Shown: positions 14,951 through 24,480, counted from the stretch's first letter. The stretch: 64,000 bases of DNA from an uncultured Lachnospiraceae bacterium (GCA_910579395.1 CAJTUC010000002.1:62001-126000), one strand, 5' to 3'. A program made the numbers and translations. Notes: a model not told the origin generated them from the sequence alone.

Positions 14951-17086
14951 ATGGGAATTACAATAGCGTTGGCAGGAAACCCGAACTGCGGTAAAACAAC
15001 ATTATTCAACGCACTAACAGGTGCGAACCAGTTTGTCGGGAACTGGCCGGGTGTTACCGTAGAAAAGAAAGAAGGAAAACTGAAAGGGAACAAAGACATT
15101 GCCATCATGGATTTACCCGGCATCTACTCTTTATCCCCCTATACATTAGAGGAAGTCGTTGCAAGAAACTATTTGCTCAAAGAAAGACCAGACGTTATCT
15201 TAAATATCGTAGACGGTACGAATCTGGAACGAAATCTGTATCTTTCCACACAGCTGCTTGAACTCGGAATTCCGGTCGTCATGGCAGTCAACATGATGGA
15301 TATCGTTACAAAGACCGGCGATCAGATACATACGGATAAACTGAGCCGGAAGCTCGGCTGTGAAGTCGTCGAAATCTCCGCTTTAAAGGGAACGGGCGTA
15401 CAGGAAGCGGTAAATAAAGCTATTTCTGCAGCGGGAAAAAATGCCGCTCCGGTGCATACCTTTGCGGAAAGCGTAGAATCCTCTATTCAATTTGTCGCAG
15501 ACGAACTCGGCATGGATGTTCCGGAAGAACAGAAAAGGTTCTTTGCGATCAAACTTCTGGAAAAGGATGATAAGATTTCGGAACAGTTAAAAAGAGTTCC
15601 CAATGTATCCGGTATCATCACATCGCTGGAAAAAGAATTCGATGACGATACGGAAAGCATCATTACAAATGAAAGATATGTATATATTTCTTCTATTATT
15701 GAAGAATGCTGTACCAGAAACAGAAAAGAAAAGCTGACAACTTCCGATAAAATTGATAAAATAGTAACGAACCGTATCCTTGCTCTTCCGATTTTTGCGG
15801 TCGTTATGTTCATTGTTTATTATGTATCCGTTACAACGGTCGGTGCAGTCCTGACAGACTGGACAAATGACGTTCTCTTCGGTGAGATCATTCCGCCCGC
15901 TATCGAAAGCGTATTAACAGCCATCCGCTGTGCGGACTGGTTACAGGGACTGATTCTCGACGGTATCATTGCCGGTGTCGGCGCGGTACTCGGCTTTGTA
16001 CCGCAGATGCTCGTACTGTTCATCTTCCTTGCTTTTCTGGAAGGATGCGGATACATGGCGAGAATTGCCTTCATCATGGATCGTATTTTCCGTAAATTCG
16101 GACTTTCCGGTAAATCCTTTATTCCGATCATGATCGGTACCGGATGCGGTGTACCCGGCGTTATGGCTTCCCGCACGATTGAAAGCGAACGCGACCGAAG
16201 AATGACCGTCATGACAACGACCTTTATCCCCTGCGGCGCAAAACTTCCAATCATTGCATTAATCGCAGGCGCGCTCTTCAACGGCGCATGGTGGGTTGCC
16301 CCAAGCGCATATTTCGTCGGCATTGCGGCAATTATCTGCTCCGGTATTATCTTGAAAAAAACAAAAATGTTCGCAGGCGATCCGGCTCCTTTCGTTATGG
16401 AATTGCCCGCATATCACCTTCCTACGGTCGGCAGCGTACTCAGAAGCATGTGGGAACGCGGATGGTCCTTTATTAAAAAAGCAGGCACGATCATCCTTTT
16501 ATCTACCATCGTCCTCTGGTTCTTAATGAGCTTCGGCTGGGTAGACGGCTCTTTCGGTATGCTGGAAGCAGAACAGCTCGACAGCAGCATTCTGGCAGGC
16601 ATCGGCGGCATTGCAGCGCCTCTCTTCATTCCTCTCGGATGGGGCGACTGGAAAATGGCAGTTGCAGCGGTATCCGGCCTGATTGCAAAAGAAAATGTCG
16701 TAGGTACTTTTGGTATGTTGTTCGGTTTCGCAGAAGTTGCGGAAGACGGTGCAGAAATCTGGGGACAGCTTGCCGGCAGTATGACAGCGACAGCCGCTTA
16801 CTCTTTCCTTGTATTTAACCTTCTGTGCGCACCCTGTTTTGCCGCAATGGGCGCGATCAAGAGAGAAATGAACAGCAGAAAATGGTTCTGGTTCGCGATC
16901 GGATACCAATGCGGTCTGGCTTATCTCGTATCCTTGTGCGTATACCAGATTGGAAATGTTTTCGCGGCAGGAACATTCGGTGTTGGAACAGCGGCCGCAA
17001 TCTTAATCATCATTGCTTTCCTCTATCTGTTATTCAGACCTTACTCGGAAAGCAAAACATTAAAGCTTAGTGTCAACACAAAATAA
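14951..17086 (+). CDS. feoB: Ferrous iron transporter FeoB
   Basis: A 711-residue membrane protein that imports Fe2+. The N-terminal G domain has G1 GNPNCGKTT (9-17), the G2/Thr region WPGVTVEKKEG, G3 DLPGIYSLSPY and G4 NMMD; a helical GDI domain follows to about 270. The membrane part contains two Gate motifs with the conserved cysteines (IGTGCGVPG; TFIPCGAKLP) and about 8-10 helices. The GAAAGGA ribosome site precedes the ATG. It is downstream of two feoA genes under the metal-box promoter. Confidence 0.97.
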   Translation: MGITIALAGNPNCGKTTLFNALTGANQFVGNWPGVTVEKKEGKLKGNKDIAIMDLPGIYSLSPYTLEEVVARNYLLKERPDVILNIVDGTNLERNLYLSTQLLELGIPVVMAVNMMDIVTKTGDQIHTDKLSRKLGCEVVEISALKGTGVQEAVNKAISAAGKNAAPVHTFAESVESSIQFVADELGMDVPEEQKRFFAIKLLEKDDKISEQLKRVPNVSGIITSLEKEFDDDTESIITNERYVYISSIIEECCTRNRKEKLTTSDKIDKIVTNRILALPIFAVVMFIVYYVSVTTVGAVLTDWTNDVLFGEIIPPAIESVLTAIRCADWLQGLILDGIIAGVGAVLGFVPQMLVLFIFLAFLEGCGYMARIAFIMDRIFRKFGLSGKSFIPIMIGTGCGVPGVMASRTIESERDRRMTVMTTTFIPCGAKLPIIALIAGALFNGAWWVAPSAYFVGIAAIICSGIILKKTKMFAGDPAPFVMELPAYHLPTVGSVLRSMWERGWSFIKKAGTIILLSTIVLWFLMSFGWVDGSFGMLEAEQLDSSILAGIGGIAAPLFIPLGWGDWKMAVAAVSGLIAKENVVGTFGMLFGFAEVAEDGAEIWGQLAGSMTATAAYSFLVFNLLCAPCFAAMGAIKREMNSRKWFWFAIGYQCGLAYLVSLCVYQIGNVFAAGTFGVGTAAAILIIIAFLYLLFRPYSESKTLKLSVNTK

Positions 17087-17110
17087 TAAAAATCAAGAAT
17101 GGAGATTGTT

Positions 17111-17248
17111 ATGGGAACAGTCATTACTTTGGTAATCATAGCTACGGCCGTTTTACTCGCAGTCAGAAGCATGGTACGGGATAAGAAAAACGGTAAATCC
17201 TTACAGTGCGGCGGCGACTGCAGTCACTGTGGCGGCCATTGTCATTAA
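17111..17248 (+). CDS. FeoB-associated Cys-rich membrane protein
   Basis: A 45-residue protein: one N-terminal membrane helix (TVITLVIIATAVLLAV), a Lys-rich stretch, and a Cys/His tail with CGGDCSHCGGHCH. This is the pattern of the small FeoB-associated Cys-rich family often found behind feoB in Firmicutes. It has GGAG six bases before the ATG and lies 24 bases after feoB. Its metal-binding tail suggests a role in passing or sensing iron at FeoB; this is inference. Confidence 0.85.
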   Translation: MGTVITLVIIATAVLLAVRSMVRDKKNGKSLQCGGDCSHCGGHCH

Positions 17249-17258
17249 TCCTTTATCG

Positions 17259-17286
17259 AAAAGGCTATCGCAAGATAGCCTTTTCT
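17259..17286. terminator. Bidirectional terminator between feo and the lipoprotein gene
   Basis: A perfect AAAAGGCTATC / GATAGCCTTTT stem (17259-17269, 17274-17284) with a GCAA tetraloop. It overlaps the 3' end of the converging lipoprotein gene. Confidence 0.88.
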
Positions 17287-17903
17287 AATATATCGACTGC
17301 CCGCTCATTTTCTTCCAGACAATAGGATATGATCTCGTCTTTCCCTTTGCTCGCTACAATGCTCGTATCCGCACCCAGCTGCACAAAACAGATATAATTT
17401 TCAATCGTTTCCATCCGGGATGCTTCCACCTTACAGAGATTCTGCGGGTAATTCTGATTTTCCTCAATCATTCTGAGCCGATAGTCTTCCAATGCCTGCT
17501 CGACCGCACCGACATAATCTTCTTTGGCGTGAATGATGATCAGCCTGTCCATATTTGTCTCCGTACTCGGCTTTTCCGCCAGAAATTCGATATACATATT
17601 CCGCGTAATTCCCGTTTCACTCTCCAGTTCTTCTTCCGATATGAAAATTTCGGGCCAATAGCGCTCAACCAGTTCTTCTTTTACCTCTTCCCGCAGCTGC
17701 GTTAAAGTAGGAAACGTTTTCTTTGCATATTGTTCCTCATTTTCCACATAAGAGCTTCCCACCGGTATTTCCAGTATCTCATTCTGTTCATCAATATTTC
17801 TTTTGTTATTTACCATCTCCCCTGTCGGAGTGCTTTCACTGCATCCTGACAGACTGCATAAAACCAGGCCGGCCGTCAATACTATCATTATCTTTTTTTT
17901 CAT
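17265..17903 (-). CDS. DUF4358-type lipoprotein
   Basis: About 212 residues. The signal peptide ends in LCSLSGCSE, a lipobox, so the protein is probably anchored outside the membrane by the Cys. The mature part has a disordered acidic linker then a domain containing YPQNLCKVEASRMETIENYICFVQLG, in the style of DUF4358. Members commonly neighbour MBOAT acyltransferase genes, as here: the MBOAT gene starts divergently 105 bp away. Function is unknown; an accessory role in extracellular acylation is inferred. The start is the ATGATG at 17903/17900; a four-codon frame beginning at an ATG next to AAAGGAG overlaps it. Confidence 0.75.
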   Translation of the reverse strand: MKKKIMIVLTAGLVLCSLSGCSESTPTGEMVNNKRNIDEQNEILEIPVGSSYVENEEQYAKKTFPTLTQLREEVKEELVERYWPEIFISEEELESETGITRNMYIEFLAEKPSTETNMDRLIIIHAKEDYVGAVEQALEDYRLRMIEENQNYPQNLCKVEASRMETIENYICFVQLGADTSIVASKGKDEIISYCLEENERAVDILEKAILR

Positions 17904-17955
17904 CATTTTATTGTCATGCTCCTTTCTATTATCCATTGTAACCTTTTTACGAATT

Positions 17956-17970
17956 TGGTATACTATACCA
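17956..17970. promoter_or_regulatory. Symmetric TATACTATA site between divergent genes
   Basis: TGGTATACTATACCA is a perfect 15-bp palindrome in the 105-bp gap between the DUF4358 and MBOAT genes. It offers a TATACT-like -10 on both strands, so could be a shared bidirectional promoter core or an operator. Confidence 0.4.
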
Positions 17971-18008
17971 TATTTGAATTTTTAAATTATATTGAATTCG
18001 GAGCAGAT

Positions 18009-19505
18009 ATGTTATTTAATTCTTTTCTATTTATATTTATATTTCTGCCGCTTACACTGATCGGCTGGTATTTATTGAATCATTTTGAACGTTATGAACT
18101 GGCAAAGGTTTTCCTGGCCGGTATGTCGTTATGGTTCTATGGTTATTTCAACGTTTACTATCTTGCTATTATTGTAGTCAGCATCGCAGTCAATTATTTA
18201 TTAAGCTGGCTTCTTACTCATGCCCGGACAAAACTTGCGAACCGGGCCGGATTGTTTGTCGGCCTTTTATTCAATTTAGGACTGCTCTTTTATTTCAAAT
18301 ATTATGACTTCTTTATCGAAAACCTGAATCTGGCTTTTCATGCGGATTTCACCCTGAAACATATTTTGCTGCCTCTTGGCATCAGCTTCTTTACCTTCCA
18401 GCAGCTTTCTTTTATCATAGACCGCTGTCTTGGCAGGGCGGAACACTATTCCTTTATCAATTATGTGACCTTTGTCACCTTTTTCCCGCAGCTCATCGCA
18501 GGACCGATCGTTTTATATAAGGAAATGATTCCTCAGTTTGAGGATACGGCAAACCGCAAGCTGAACGCACAGAATTTTTCACAGGGCATCGTCCTGTTCG
18601 TCCTCGGACTTGGTAAAAAAATTCTGCTCGCCGATGTTCTCGCGCTCGTTGTAAATTACGGTTTTGCACAGACCTTTAGTCTGGACACGCCCTCGACCGT
18701 TCTCGTCATTCTGGCTTATACTTTTGAAATCTATTTCGATTTCAGCGGTTATTCCGACATGGCGATGGGACTGGGCAGAATGTTCAATATCATTCTTCCC
18801 GTCAATTTCAATTCCCCTTATCGGGCCTGTTCGGTCAAAGAGTTATGGCAGCGCTGGCATATGACGCTTTCCCGCTTTTTCGTCACTTATGTTTATATTC
18901 CGCTCGGAGGCAGCAAAAAAGGAAAGCTGCGGACAATACTTAATACGATCGTCATATTTTTCCTGAGCGGCCTCTGGCACGGGGCGGCGTGGACTTATAT
19001 TGCATGGGGCACGATGCAGGGACTTCTCGTTGTCTGGGATAATCTCGGCATTGTCGGTATCAAAGGAAGAGCGGAAAAACATCCGGCAAAATTTCATATT
19101 CCGGCATGGCTCGGATGGATCCTGACCTTCGGCTTTTTTAATCTTTCTCTGTTCTTTTTCCGAAGTGAAAGCATGGCCGGCGCCATACAAATGTTCCGAA
19201 ATCTGGGCGCAATGAATTATACGGGAAAAATGTTCGAAGTCGCTTCAACGCTGGACATCCCGGAATTTTACGTTATAAAAGAAGCGCTCGGCATCATGGC
19301 GCCTCAGCTTACCGGTTATGCTTATCTGGGACTGCTGCTTTTTTATCTGGCTCTGTCCTTCTTCATGATCACCCGGAAAAATGTCCTGGAAATCGCGAAG
19401 AATGGAAAACTTACTTCCGGTAAATGCTGGGCAGTCACGGCAGTTTTCGTATGGTGTGTCATCTCCTTATCACAGGTCAGCACTTTCTTATACTTTAATT
19501 TCTAA
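18009..19505 (+). CDS. MBOAT family O-acyltransferase (AlgI/DltB-like)
   Basis: A 498-residue polytopic membrane protein with about 10-12 helices. AlgI-type motifs seen: LLPLGISFFTFQQLSFIID, FFPQLIAGPIVLY, FDFSGYSDMAMGLGRMF, ELWQRWHMTLSRFF, and the catalytic-His segment GLWHGAAW. These enzymes pass acetyl groups across the membrane for O-acetylation of a surface polymer. The ATG at 18009 is chosen because GGAG precedes it. The next gene encodes an SGNH-like partner, matching the two-step layout of AlgI/PatA-PatB systems. The glycan acceptor is unknown. Confidence 0.9.
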   Translation: MLFNSFLFIFIFLPLTLIGWYLLNHFERYELAKVFLAGMSLWFYGYFNVYYLAIIVVSIAVNYLLSWLLTHARTKLANRAGLFVGLLFNLGLLFYFKYYDFFIENLNLAFHADFTLKHILLPLGISFFTFQQLSFIIDRCLGRAEHYSFINYVTFVTFFPQLIAGPIVLYKEMIPQFEDTANRKLNAQNFSQGIVLFVLGLGKKILLADVLALVVNYGFAQTFSLDTPSTVLVILAYTFEIYFDFSGYSDMAMGLGRMFNIILPVNFNSPYRACSVKELWQRWHMTLSRFFVTYVYIPLGGSKKGKLRTILNTIVIFFLSGLWHGAAWTYIAWGTMQGLLVVWDNLGIVGIKGRAEKHPAKFHIPAWLGWILTFGFFNLSLFFFRSESMAGAIQMFRNLGAMNYTGKMFEVASTLDIPEFYVIKEALGIMAPQLTGYAYLGLLLFYLALSFFMITRKNVLEIAKNGKLTSGKCWAVTAVFVWCVISLSQVSTFLYFNF

Positions 19506-19535
19506 AAACCAATAAAGAAAGGCGGTGGAACGCAA

Positions 19536-20591
19536 ATGACAGAACAGAAATTTATTAAATCTTTTTTTATAAGAAGTATCGGGGCTCTTCTGCTCATCAT
19601 TGCGATTATTATATTGTTCGACCCTTTTTATCAATATCATAAGCCGCTCCCCGGCCTCAAGAGCGTGCTCACGGACAAAGAATACCAGTGCATCGGAACG
19701 CTGCGCAATTTCGATTACGACAGTCTGATTGTCGGTTCTTCCGTCTGTGAAAATTATAACAATACATGGTTCGATAACGGCTTCGGATGCCGGACGATCA
19801 AAGCAATCCGTTCCTACGGCGCGACCGCCGACCTGTGTTATCTGCTCGATGTCGCTTATGAGAACCGGGATTTGAAATATGTATTTTATAACATCGACCC
19901 CTCTTCTCTTTCCGCCAGTACGGAAACGACCTACGAGTCCACCGGCTGTCCGATGTACCTGTATGATACCAATTTTTTGAACGATTATCCTTATGTCCTG
20001 AATAAGGACATCCTTTTGGAAAAAATTCCATACATGCTCGCTTTTTCCGTAAAAAGCGACTATGACGAGGGAAATTCCTATAACTGGGCACAATGGAAGT
20101 TTTTCAGTGCAGAGCTTGCAACGGGAATGTACAATAGATTATCCTCCATCAGACCCATGCAGGAAAAAACTTATTATGCGGAAGAACTTGCAGGAAACAT
20201 TGCATTATTGACCAATATGGTCAATACACATCCTGAAACGACCTTTAAATTTTTCTTTCCGCCCTATTCCATGCTCTGGTGGGATAATGTTTACCGGAGC
20301 GGCGAGCGGGATGCTTATCTTTACAACGAAGAACAGGCAATTGCCGCACTCCTGGAATATGACAATGTAGAAATATACTATTATCAGGACGAAGAAGATA
20401 TTATTACGAACCTGGACTTATACATGGATATGATCCATTTCTCCAAAGACATCAATCAAGTCATCTGCAATAAACTGATTGCCGGAGAGAACAGACTGAC
20501 GAAAGAAAACTATCAGGAACGGATTCAAAATATGTACGAGCTTTCAGAAAGAATCGTACAGGAGGATATCCTGGAATATTATCCAAATTAA
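19536..20591 (+). CDS. SGNH-like membrane-anchored protein, partner of the MBOAT enzyme
   Basis: 351 residues with one N-terminal membrane helix (about 12-30), the rest probably extracytoplasmic. After it, the segment DSLIVGSSVCENYNN looks like the nucleophile block of SGNH hydrolase/transferase folds (DltD/AlgJ-like), and near the C-terminus MDMIHFS supplies an Asp-x-x-His pair as in that family's catalytic dyad. It starts 30 bases after the MBOAT stop. Most likely it transfers acyl groups from the MBOAT protein to a glycan. The family match is by motif and context. Confidence 0.7.
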   Translation: MTEQKFIKSFFIRSIGALLLIIAIIILFDPFYQYHKPLPGLKSVLTDKEYQCIGTLRNFDYDSLIVGSSVCENYNNTWFDNGFGCRTIKAIRSYGATADLCYLLDVAYENRDLKYVFYNIDPSSLSASTETTYESTGCPMYLYDTNFLNDYPYVLNKDILLEKIPYMLAFSVKSDYDEGNSYNWAQWKFFSAELATGMYNRLSSIRPMQEKTYYAEELAGNIALLTNMVNTHPETTFKFFFPPYSMLWWDNVYRSGERDAYLYNEEQAIAALLEYDNVEIYYYQDEEDIITNLDLYMDMIHFSKDINQVICNKLIAGENRLTKENYQERIQNMYELSERIVQEDILEYYPN

Positions 20592-20636
20592 TAACTCCGT
20601 AAATAACGGAGTACACGCAGGAATGAAGCGCGACAG

Positions 20637-20692
20637 CAATTGCGAAACGCATTACTCCAGGACAGCAGTTGTGCAGGTTTCGCAATTACCTG
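20637..20692 (+). mobile_element. Internally deleted remnant of the MITE family
   Basis: About 40 bases match the inner-left end of the MITE (CAATTGCGAAACGCATTACT ... GACAGCAGTTGTGCA), followed directly by the right terminal sequence GTTTCGCAATTACCTG. Some 150 interior bases are missing and no target duplication is visible. A small ACTCCGT/ACGGAGT hairpin lies just upstream at 20594-20612. Confidence 0.8.
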
Positions 20693-20726
20693 TCAAAATA
20701 AATCAACAAAAGGAGACGGATAAAAC

Positions 20727-21479
20727 ATGAAACTGATATCATGGAATGTGAACGGACTGCGGGCCTGCATGGGCAAAGGATTCATGGAATTTTTTAACGA
20801 AACGGAAGCAGATATTTTCTGCTTACAGGAGACAAAATTACAGGAAGGACAGATTTCTCTGGAACTGCCAGGCTACCACCAATACTGGAATTATGCAGAA
20901 AAAAAGGGGTATTCCGGTACAGCTGTTTTCACAAAGGAAGAGCCGCTTTCCGTCACTTACGGAATCGGCATCGAAGAGCATGACCACGAAGGACGCGTCA
21001 TTACGCTGGAATTTCCGGAATTTTATGTAACGACTGTTTATACGCCCAATTCACAGCGAGAACTCACCAGACTGGCCTATCGCATGCAGTGGGAAGACGA
21101 TTTCCTCCGATTTATCAAAAAACTGGAAGAAAAGAAACCCGTCATTTTCTGCGGCGATCTGAACGTAGCGCATCAGGAAATTGATTTGAAAAATCCAAAG
21201 ACCAACCGCAAAAATGCCGGCTTTACCGACGAAGAGCGGGCAAAGTTCACGACTGTTACAAAATCCGGTCTGATAGATACCTTCCGATATTTCTATCCCG
21301 ACCTGGAAGGAGCCTATTCCTGGTGGTCTTACCAGTTCCATGCAAGAGAGAAAAATGCAGGATGGCGCATTGACTATTTTGTGGTCTCCGAAAGCCTGAA
21401 AGAAAAGCTGGAGGATGCGGTCATTTATAAGGATATTATGGGCTCTGACCATTGCCCCGTAGGACTGCTTATAAAATGA
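20727..21479 (+). CDS. xth: Exodeoxyribonuclease III (AP endonuclease)
   Basis: A 250-residue DNA repair enzyme of the EEP fold that cuts at abasic sites and removes 3' blocks. Motifs: ISWNVNGLRA (Asn7 region), LQETKLQ (metal-binding Glu), GDLNVAHQEIDL (Asp/Asn), DTFRYFYPD, YSWWSY, WRIDYF and the C-terminal SDHCPVGL (catalytic His). The length is normal for the ExoA type. Ribosome site AAAGGAG. It stands alone between the acylation locus and the CotH-like gene. Confidence 0.96.
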   Translation: MKLISWNVNGLRACMGKGFMEFFNETEADIFCLQETKLQEGQISLELPGYHQYWNYAEKKGYSGTAVFTKEEPLSVTYGIGIEEHDHEGRVITLEFPEFYVTTVYTPNSQRELTRLAYRMQWEDDFLRFIKKLEEKKPVIFCGDLNVAHQEIDLKNPKTNRKNAGFTDEERAKFTTVTKSGLIDTFRYFYPDLEGAYSWWSYQFHAREKNAGWRIDYFVVSESLKEKLEDAVIYKDIMGSDHCPVGLLIK

Positions 21480-21512
21480 TATCAGGATAAAGAACAAAGA
21501 TAAAAATAACGG

Positions 21513-23330
21513 ATGAATGACAAAATGACAATGGGAAGAAAATGGATTTACTGTATTTTAATCGGAATCAGTTCAGTATTGCTTTTAGGCCTGAATAAGC
21601 TATCTGAATATCGAGATACAGACAATGGAGCTTTAATCGAGAATATAGGAGAAAACGGAGATTATACGGCGGATAATGCTTTTATTCGTGTAGCAGGACA
21701 TGAAATCGCACTCTTGCAAAAGGATGACCAGTATTATGCGTTTCTCCCTTCCGCCTGCAAAAATGCGGATGTGGAACCGGAAATACCCGCGGGCATAGAG
21801 CCTTCTTCCATTGTATGGATGTATTCCGAAAATATTCCGGCAGTGTTTATCGATACGGAATCGGGAACATCGGACGAAATCAACAGCGACAAAAACTGCA
21901 GGGAGCCGGGATACATCTCCGTACTGGAAGCGGATGGCAGTACAGACTTCCAGCTTCCGCTCACTTATATAAAAGGCCGCGGAAATACTTCTTTTACGGA
22001 ATTTGAAAAAAAACCTTATCAGATCAAACTGGCCGATGACATTCCATTTCTTGGAATGGATTCTGCCAAAAAATGGATTTTTGTTTCCAATTCCGCAGAC
22101 CCGACATTATTACGAAATGCACTGTCCAGAAATCTTGCAAATCATCTCGGACTGGCACAATCGGAGGAAGGCGTATTTGTCGATTTATATTTAAACGGTG
22201 AATATGTGGGAAATTATTACGTCGTAGAGAAAATAGAGGTTGAAAAAGAACGCCTTAATATTACAGATTTGGAAAAAATAACTGAAATTGTAAATAATGA
22301 AACGGACTTAGGACTCTATGAAACGGCATGGACAGATACGACAAAAGCAAAACAAATACCCGATGACCCCGATAATATCACGGGCGGATATCTGATCGAA
22401 CGGGATTTTGACGACAGATTCCTGAAAGAGGTCGAAAATAACGAAAGTTATTTTATTACGGATGCCCAGGAATCTTTTATCCTTCGCTCACCGGAATATG
22501 CTTCGGAAAATCAGATTGCATATATCAACGAATATGTCCAGAATGTGGAAAATGCAATTCTTTCTCCCAATGGAACAGACGCTAACACTGGAAAATACTA
22601 TACGGATATGATAGATTTGGATTCTTTTGTCAGAAAATACCTGTTAGAAGAAGTAACCGCCAATTATGACGGCGGTGTAGCGAGTTCCTATTTCTATAAA
22701 GATATCGATTCCATAAGCGATAAACTGTATGCCGGTCCGGTCTGGGATTATGATGTAACATGGGGAAATGCGCCCGCTTATCTTGGCCATATCTCTTCTT
22801 CTCCTGACAGACTCACCAGACTCGCCGCCCACAGAGATTCTTCCGTCTGGTTTTCCGCTCTGTATAACAAGCAGGAATTTTATGAGGAACTCATCGCCTG
22901 TTATCAAAGCGAAATAAGCGGTCATCTATTGACACTTGCTGAGGATGTGCTTCCACAGCTTGTCGAAATGACCAATGCTTCTGCCGCAATGGACAGAGTC
23001 CGCTGGGATGAACAATATATTCTAAACGGAGATACCGCAGAAAGAGAAGAAGAAACCGCCTTTTTATACAATTATATTGTAAAGCACAAAGCTTTTCTGG
23101 ACAAGGCGTGGATAGAACAGGTTCCTGTGCACCAGATATCCCTGTATGTTGAAAATACCATCTATGATACTTTATATGTTTTTGAGGGGGAAACCCTTCC
23201 GGTCTTTCACGAAACAGATTTCGATTACGCACAGTTTTCCCATTGGGCCGCACCGGACGGCTCTATACCGGATATGAATGCTCCTGTATATGAAAACATG
23301 GATTTCCATGCTGTTCTGCAATATGACTAA
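21513..23330 (+). CDS. CotH-like protein kinase family protein with C-terminal wall-type repeat
   Basis: 605 residues. An N-terminal membrane helix (about 10-28) anchors it outside. Residues about 145-470 match the CotH kinase family: YIKGRGNTSF, KKPYQIKL, KWIFVSNSADPTLLRNALS, YVGNYYVVEKIEVEKERL, and GPVWDYDVTWGN near the metal-binding end. Bacillus CotH phosphorylates spore coat proteins with an atypical kinase fold. The C-terminal 65 residues (FEGETLP ... FSHWAAPDGS ... ENMDFHAV) resemble a single InlB/Flg_new-type surface repeat. Whether it acts in sporulation or on the surface is not known. Start choice among MNDKM and MTMGRK is open. Confidence 0.85.
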   Translation: MNDKMTMGRKWIYCILIGISSVLLLGLNKLSEYRDTDNGALIENIGENGDYTADNAFIRVAGHEIALLQKDDQYYAFLPSACKNADVEPEIPAGIEPSSIVWMYSENIPAVFIDTESGTSDEINSDKNCREPGYISVLEADGSTDFQLPLTYIKGRGNTSFTEFEKKPYQIKLADDIPFLGMDSAKKWIFVSNSADPTLLRNALSRNLANHLGLAQSEEGVFVDLYLNGEYVGNYYVVEKIEVEKERLNITDLEKITEIVNNETDLGLYETAWTDTTKAKQIPDDPDNITGGYLIERDFDDRFLKEVENNESYFITDAQESFILRSPEYASENQIAYINEYVQNVENAILSPNGTDANTGKYYTDMIDLDSFVRKYLLEEVTANYDGGVASSYFYKDIDSISDKLYAGPVWDYDVTWGNAPAYLGHISSSPDRLTRLAAHRDSSVWFSALYNKQEFYEELIACYQSEISGHLLTLAEDVLPQLVEMTNASAAMDRVRWDEQYILNGDTAEREEETAFLYNYIVKHKAFLDKAWIEQVPVHQISLYVENTIYDTLYVFEGETLPVFHETDFDYAQFSHWAAPDGSIPDMNAPVYENMDFHAVLQYD

Positions 23331-23363
23331 TAGTATCTCCACTTATTCGGAGATACTATTAGT
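23327..23363. terminator. Hairpin between converging genes
   Basis: CTAATAGTATCTCC (23327-23340) pairs with GGAGATACTATTAG (23349-23362). No strong T-run on either strand, but it is placed between two converging genes and is perfectly paired. Confidence 0.55.
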
Positions 23364-23376
23364 TATTGTACTTGCT

Positions 23377-24477
23377 TCAAAATCTTTGCCCCCTGTACTT
23401 CCGATATGCCCGGAATACACAGAATACCGAAACAAAGAACGCAATCCCTATGGGCATCAGCCAGATATCATCAATAAAATCAATAGTCTCTCCAATTACC
23501 ATAAAAACAGGCGCCGCGGTCAGCAGTTTTCCGATTCCGTGAAAGCCGTTCGTAAACATCGCAACGAGAACAGGAGCGCCCCAGCAGACCGCACTCATTG
23601 TCACCGCATGAAAAGAACTCTTACAGAGGGCGGAGATACACATCGTGATTGCGCATAATGAAAGAATACCGAAGAAACTGAGCATCAGTACCATGAAAAT
23701 ATAAGACGGCATCGGTATTATTCCCGCCGACCGCCAAGTCGATAAATAAGTAAGCACTCCGCTATAACAGTCGAGTCCGTCCAAGCCATAGACAATACCG
23801 CATAGCAATAAATCTAACAGAAAAATTCCCATCCAGATAATGAATGATACCGTAAAGGCCGCTTTTATTTTTATAGTAATATCTTTTTCTTTACCTTCTT
23901 TTGTTGTGAAAAGTAAGAATAACATTCTGTTCTGCCATTCACCTGCAAAAAGGGGCGACACGGTAAAAATAACAAGGATACTCCCCAGGACCATTCCAAC
24001 GTAATGCACGATAATAAAACTCTCCCAACCTTTATAATATTCCAGAACAATTTCTTTTCCGGTAATTTCTCTCACCGCTCCCAAGTCGCTTTCCGCAATC
24101 GGATAAAGAAAAGAAGCCACCCGGTAATCGTCCACGTTGTTTACATAGGCATCTGTCAAATACGTCGTCACAAAGTTATTCAGAAAATTCGTGTCCCTGA
24201 AATAATACCATCCCTTTTCCACCTTCTCCGGAAAACCATATTTTTCAATGATCTGCGCCGCTTTTTCATCCGTCAGAATGCCTTTAAATTCTTCCGTAAT
24301 CTGTCTGTTGACCTGTACCGCCTGATAACCTTCATATCTCACACCGTCTACCGTTGCTTCCTCGTCCATGACCTGTACCCAGAACGTAAGCAGTATGATT
24401 GCCATAACAGCGGCAGCGCCCACTATAAAAATCTTCCGGCAGCATAATTTATATAATTCCATTTGATATAATTTCAT
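23377..24477 (-). CDS. ABC-2-type permease, paralogue 2 of a tandem pair
   Basis: 366 residues, about six membrane helices: one near the N-terminus (about 18-38), a 130-residue external loop, then five. It is clearly a duplicate of the next upstream gene: shared blocks include GYQAVQVNRQITEEFKG, LTDEKA, FLNNFV, LLFTTKEGKEKDI and SALCKSSFHAV. With the ATPase at 25746 it forms a heteromeric ABC-2 exporter, last in an operon led by an ECF sigma factor gene. Start ATG 24477; a five-codon frame beginning at the ATG next to AAAAGG ends by overlapping it (TTATGA). Substrate unknown. Confidence 0.8.
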   Translation of the reverse strand: MKLYQMELYKLCCRKIFIVGAAAVMAIILLTFWVQVMDEEATVDGVRYEGYQAVQVNRQITEEFKGILTDEKAAQIIEKYGFPEKVEKGWYYFRDTNFLNNFVTTYLTDAYVNNVDDYRVASFLYPIAESDLGAVREITGKEIVLEYYKGWESFIIVHYVGMVLGSILVIFTVSPLFAGEWQNRMLFLLFTTKEGKEKDITIKIKAAFTVSFIIWMGIFLLDLLLCGIVYGLDGLDCYSGVLTYLSTWRSAGIIPMPSYIFMVLMLSFFGILSLCAITMCISALCKSSFHAVTMSAVCWGAPVLVAMFTNGFHGIGKLLTAAPVFMVIGETIDFIDDIWLMPIGIAFFVSVFCVFRAYRKYRGQRF

Positions 24478-24480
24478 AAT

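Noticed and set aside
15820..16323. Long reading frames on the opposite strands of feoB, gyrA, gyrB and the ABC genes
   Set aside because: Shadows of well-supported genes; no ribosome sites and no recognisable domains.
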